In this document: positions 61,365-64,000 of the stretch, piece after piece | How the letters are laid out: the number at the start of each line of letters is the position of its first letter | Numbering within the stretch: the stretch's first letter is position 1 | The notes under the pieces: model-generated | The model's database searches: none | The model's input: the letters and a program-made list of their open reading frames with translations, nothing else | What the model was told of the DNA's origin: nothing | Position numbers and translations under genes: made by a program | Assembly: GCA_045586385.1 (NCBI GenBank) | Contig: JAZNAE010000011.1 | Coordinates: forward strand, 1 to 64,000 | Length of the DNA stretch: 64,000 nucleotides | Reading direction: 5' to 3' | From: Suilimivivens sp045586385 | GTDB taxonomy: Bacteria; Bacillota; Clostridia; Lachnospirales; Lachnospiraceae

Positions 61365-62843
61365 ATGAAGGAAGAGTACCTCCGAATATTAAAAAAATTT
61401 ATAATTCCCACAGTGATTTTGTTTGTTGCAGTGGGTATAGTGGTTGCGGCATTTTATGTAAAAGTGAATGTCGAAAGGAAAGATACCACAAAAGACGATT
61501 TGATTTTTGTTGCGCAGGCGTATGCAGACAGAGTCCAAAGCGAGCTTGAGATGCTTTCCACCGTTGCGTGTGCGGCCGGCGATTTTCTTTCGAGGGAAGA
61601 AGGCGTCGACAGTGCCGTGTTAAAGGATGTTCTGCATTCTGTTTGTGAGAATACACCGGCATATGAAGTGGTTTATCATCAGGGAGGCGGCATTGCACGT
61701 ACAAGCATGGGGAAAGAGATTGATATTTCCGGATATGCCTATTTTGAGCAGATTGCAGCTGCAGAAGAAGTAAGTTACATAGTTGCAAATGACGAAATAA
61801 GCGGTCAGGAAGCGATTATTGTGGCAGTTCCCGTAATGAACAATCCGGGACAGCATGTGGTTGTTTATTGTTCTGTAGATAAAATAAAAGAAATCATGAA
61901 TGTTTCCATGGAGTTTAACAGGAAATCATTCTCTGTACTGATGAATGTAGACGGAGATTATCTGATAAAAGGAAGCGGAAATACAAATTACTTTGGCGGT
62001 GATAACCTTTGGGAACTGGTAAAGACGGAAGAAAATAAGTCCAGCGTGGCAGGAGCATCGCTGATTATTAAAAATGGTAACCCGGGTGTTTTAAAGGCAG
62101 TGGTTGCCGGTGAAGCCAGAAGTTTAGTTTATTATCCGATTGATGCGCAGGATTGGGTGTTTGTTGTCGGTGTCAGCCAGAAATATGTGGATGAACAGGA
62201 AAACGGACAGTGGAATGATGCAAGAAGCATGCTGCTACAGTTGGTTGCAATCGTTGTTATCTTTATTTTCACAGTAGGCGTGATAGATATGCTCGGCAAG
62301 AAACGTGAAGAAGAAAGAAACAAGTTGTTGCATGAAAAGGCAGACACGGATTTGCTTACAGGACTCAACAACAAGCTGGCTACAGAAACAAAAATCAAAG
62401 AGTACATCCAGGATAATCCGGATAAACTGGGTATGATGTTTATTATTGATTTGGATGACTTTAAGAAGATAAACGATACCAGGGGTCATGCTTTCGGTGA
62501 TGAGGTTCTCCGTTCTTTCGGTAGCAAGATAGGTACAGTATTCAGGGTGTCGGATATTATCGGACGTGTCGGTGGAGATGAGTTTATTATCTTCTTGAAG
62601 TATTTAAAAAATGATGCCAATACCATTGCAGAAGCTAAGAAGCTGGAGGACTTCTTCGAAAGTTTTATCGTGGGAGACTATGTAAAATATTCTGTTTGTG
62701 CGAGTATCGGTGCAGCGGTATACCCCGAGCATGGTACGGACTTTGAGAGTCTTTATAAAGCGGCTGACAAGGCTCTTTACAAGGCAAAACAGAGAGGGAA
62801 AAACCAACTGGCATTTTTTGATGACAGAGATAGAGAGTCATAA
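61365..62843 (+). CDS. Membrane diguanylate cyclase (Cache-like sensor plus GGDEF)
   Basis: A 492-residue protein. A first membrane helix (PTVILFVAVGIVVAAFYV) at about 13-31, an extracytoplasmic sensor region of ~240 residues (Cache-like, with YAYFEQIAAA and VPVMNNPGQHVVVY), a second helix at about 288-308 and a GGDEF domain from about 325. The active site is intact (GRVGGDEF), and an inhibitory RxxD (RVSD) stands five residues before it. It makes cyclic di-GMP in response to an external signal. It starts 2 bases after the YesL-like gene. Confidence 0.92.
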   Translation: MKEEYLRILKKFIIPTVILFVAVGIVVAAFYVKVNVERKDTTKDDLIFVAQAYADRVQSELEMLSTVACAAGDFLSREEGVDSAVLKDVLHSVCENTPAYEVVYHQGGGIARTSMGKEIDISGYAYFEQIAAAEEVSYIVANDEISGQEAIIVAVPVMNNPGQHVVVYCSVDKIKEIMNVSMEFNRKSFSVLMNVDGDYLIKGSGNTNYFGGDNLWELVKTEENKSSVAGASLIIKNGNPGVLKAVVAGEARSLVYYPIDAQDWVFVVGVSQKYVDEQENGQWNDARSMLLQLVAIVVIFIFTVGVIDMLGKKREEERNKLLHEKADTDLLTGLNNKLATETKIKEYIQDNPDKLGMMFIIDLDDFKKINDTRGHAFGDEVLRSFGSKIGTVFRVSDIIGRVGGDEFIIFLKYLKNDANTIAEAKKLEDFFESFIVGDYVKYSVCASIGAAVYPEHGTDFESLYKAADKALYKAKQRGKNQLAFFDDRDRES

Positions 62844-63045
62844 AAATGAGATTGTACAATTTGTATACTAAAAATCAAAATGATTCAGCAAAATGACGGA
62901 TTGAGGCAAAATATAACAAGAATATAAGCATTTTCTACAATGTTAAATAAAATCTTTGTGGAATAGTTGCATAGCCTTTTTTTTGAAAGTTCGTTATACT
63001 GTTTTCAGACTTGATTTTTGTAAAATATTAAGGAGGCAAAACAAA

Positions 63046-64000
63046 ATGGCAGGTTTATCATTAAAGAATATTACTAAAGTATATCCTAACGGATTTGAAG
63101 CAGTTAAAGATTTCAATCTTGAAATTGCTGACAAGGAATTCATCATCTTCGTAGGACCTTCAGGATGTGGTAAGACAACTACACTTCGTATGATCGCTGG
63201 TCTTGAAGATATTTCTTCCGGTGAATTAAAAATTGGTGACAGAGTAGTTAACGACATTGAACCTAAGGACAGAGATATCGCGATGGTATTCCAGAACTAC
63301 GCTCTGTATCCTCATATGTCTGTATATGACAATATGGCTTTCGGTCTTAAGTTAAGAAAAGTTCCGAAAGATGAAATTGATAAAGCAGTTAAGGAAGCAG
63401 CAGGTATCCTTGGATTAACTCCCCTTCTTGACCGTAAGCCGAAGGCTCTCTCCGGTGGTCAGAGACAGCGTGTTGCTATGGGACGTGCTATCGTTCGTAA
63501 TCCTAAGGTATTCCTTATGGACGAACCTCTTTCCAACTTGGATGCTAAGCTCCGTGTACAGATGCGTATCGAAATCGCTAAGTTACATCAGAAATTAGGA
63601 ACAACTATCATCTACGTAACACATGACCAGACAGAAGCTATGACTCTCGGTGATAGAATCGTAGTTATGAAAGACGGTGTTATCCAGCAGGTAGATACTC
63701 CTCAGAACTTATACGAAAAACCTACAAACTTATTCGTAGCAGGTTTCATGGGATCACCTCAGATGAACTTCTTAGACGGTGTTGTAGAAATTAACGGTGA
63801 TGTTGCAAGCATCAAGATTGCAGGCAACAGCATTCCTCTTCCTCCCGCTAAGTCCAAAAAGTTAATCGACGGCGGATATGACGGAAAGACTGTAACATTC
63901 GGTGTTCGTCCTGAAGACGTATATGATTCCGAAATGTTTGTTGAAACTTCTAAGTGTGTATTCGAATCTGAAATCAAGGTTTACGAATTACTTGGTGCAG
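63046..64000 (+). CDS. MsmX/UgpC-type sugar ABC transporter ATPase (3' end cut)
   Basis: The first 318 codons are inside the window; the gene runs off its right edge. Walker A GPSGCGKTT, Q-loop FQNYALYPHMSVYDNMAFGL, signature LSGGQRQRVAMGRA and Walker B VFLMDEPLSNLDAKLR are all intact, and the regulatory OB-type domain begins after residue 235. This is the shared ATPase of CUT1 sugar importers (MsmX/UgpC/MalK group). Strong AAGGAGG precedes the ATG. Codon use is biased as in highly expressed genes. Confidence 0.93.
   Translation, partial: MAGLSLKNITKVYPNGFEAVKDFNLEIADKEFIIFVGPSGCGKTTTLRMIAGLEDISSGELKIGDRVVNDIEPKDRDIAMVFQNYALYPHMSVYDNMAFGLKLRKVPKDEIDKAVKEAAGILGLTPLLDRKPKALSGGQRQRVAMGRAIVRNPKVFLMDEPLSNLDAKLRVQMRIEIAKLHQKLGTTIIYVTHDQTEAMTLGDRIVVMKDGVIQQVDTPQNLYEKPTNLFVAGFMGSPQMNFLDGVVEINGDVASIKIAGNSIPLPPAKSKKLIDGGYDGKTVTFGVRPEDVYDSEMFVETSKCVFESEIKVYELLGA

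Overview
The window looks like a chromosomal segment of a low-GC Gram-positive anaerobe of the class Clostridia, most likely family Lachnospiraceae. This is inferred from the rapZ-whiA-HPr-like cluster, a Met-type T-box leader before metG, an agr-type quorum-sensing locus, a type VIIb (EssC) ATPase, strong AGGAGG-type ribosome binding sites and an AT-rich base composition. I cannot name genus or species.

Positions 1-14896 form a type VII secretion / polymorphic-toxin locus. The 3' end of one Rhs gene with its putative immunity gene precedes essC, three small helical partner genes, a complete 1758-residue Rhs protein with its immunity gene, and an orphan Rhs tip cassette with its own immunity gene. 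All three Rhs copies share a nearly identical core end (GC-richer) followed by unrelated AT-rich tips: a His/Cys caspase-like candidate, a transglycosylase-like tip and a phage-lysozyme-like tip.

Positions 15042-30173 are a dense accessory (probably anti-phage) island. It starts with a tightly linked trio: a 2228-residue protein combining a GHKL-type ATPase-like region with a phosphoribosyltransferase-like motif, a receiver-like protein overlapping it by 8 bases, and a DUF2971 protein. Next is a 4444-bp segment bounded by perfect 26-bp inverted repeats. It holds a Mrr-nuclease/STAND-NTPase gene and a convergent GT2 glycosyltransferase gene, each starting just inside a repeat. A tyrosine recombinase gene lies immediately outside. 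This has the layout of an invertible switch that exchanges which gene is connected to which outside transcription unit. An AbiF-type HEPN gene with an upstream hairpin RNA closes the island.

Positions 30516-33858 carry an Xre regulator followed by agrA-agrC-agrD-agrB. Positions 34024-39141 hold an acidic lipoprotein, an ECF sigma factor with its anti-sigma factor, and a membrane-anchored transglutaminase-like protein.

From 39301 to the right end the content is mostly housekeeping: ftsH, uvrC, hprK, a ROK glucokinase, murB, rapZ, whiA, a Crh-like HPr (Asp at position 15), two class II aldolases, a 54-bp minisatellite, a cyclophilin, a GNAT protein, a PAP2 phosphatase, an NhaC-type antiporter, T-box-metG, a hydrolase, a small secreted protein, a D-2-hydroxyacid dehydrogenase, a second GNAT, a YesL-like protein, a diguanylate cyclase and the 5' part of a sugar ABC-transporter ATPase. 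hprK, the Ser46-only HPr protein, glucokinase, the aldolases and the sugar ATPase together suggest a carbon-catabolite-control neighbourhood. All functions are read from motifs and context; no database search was run.
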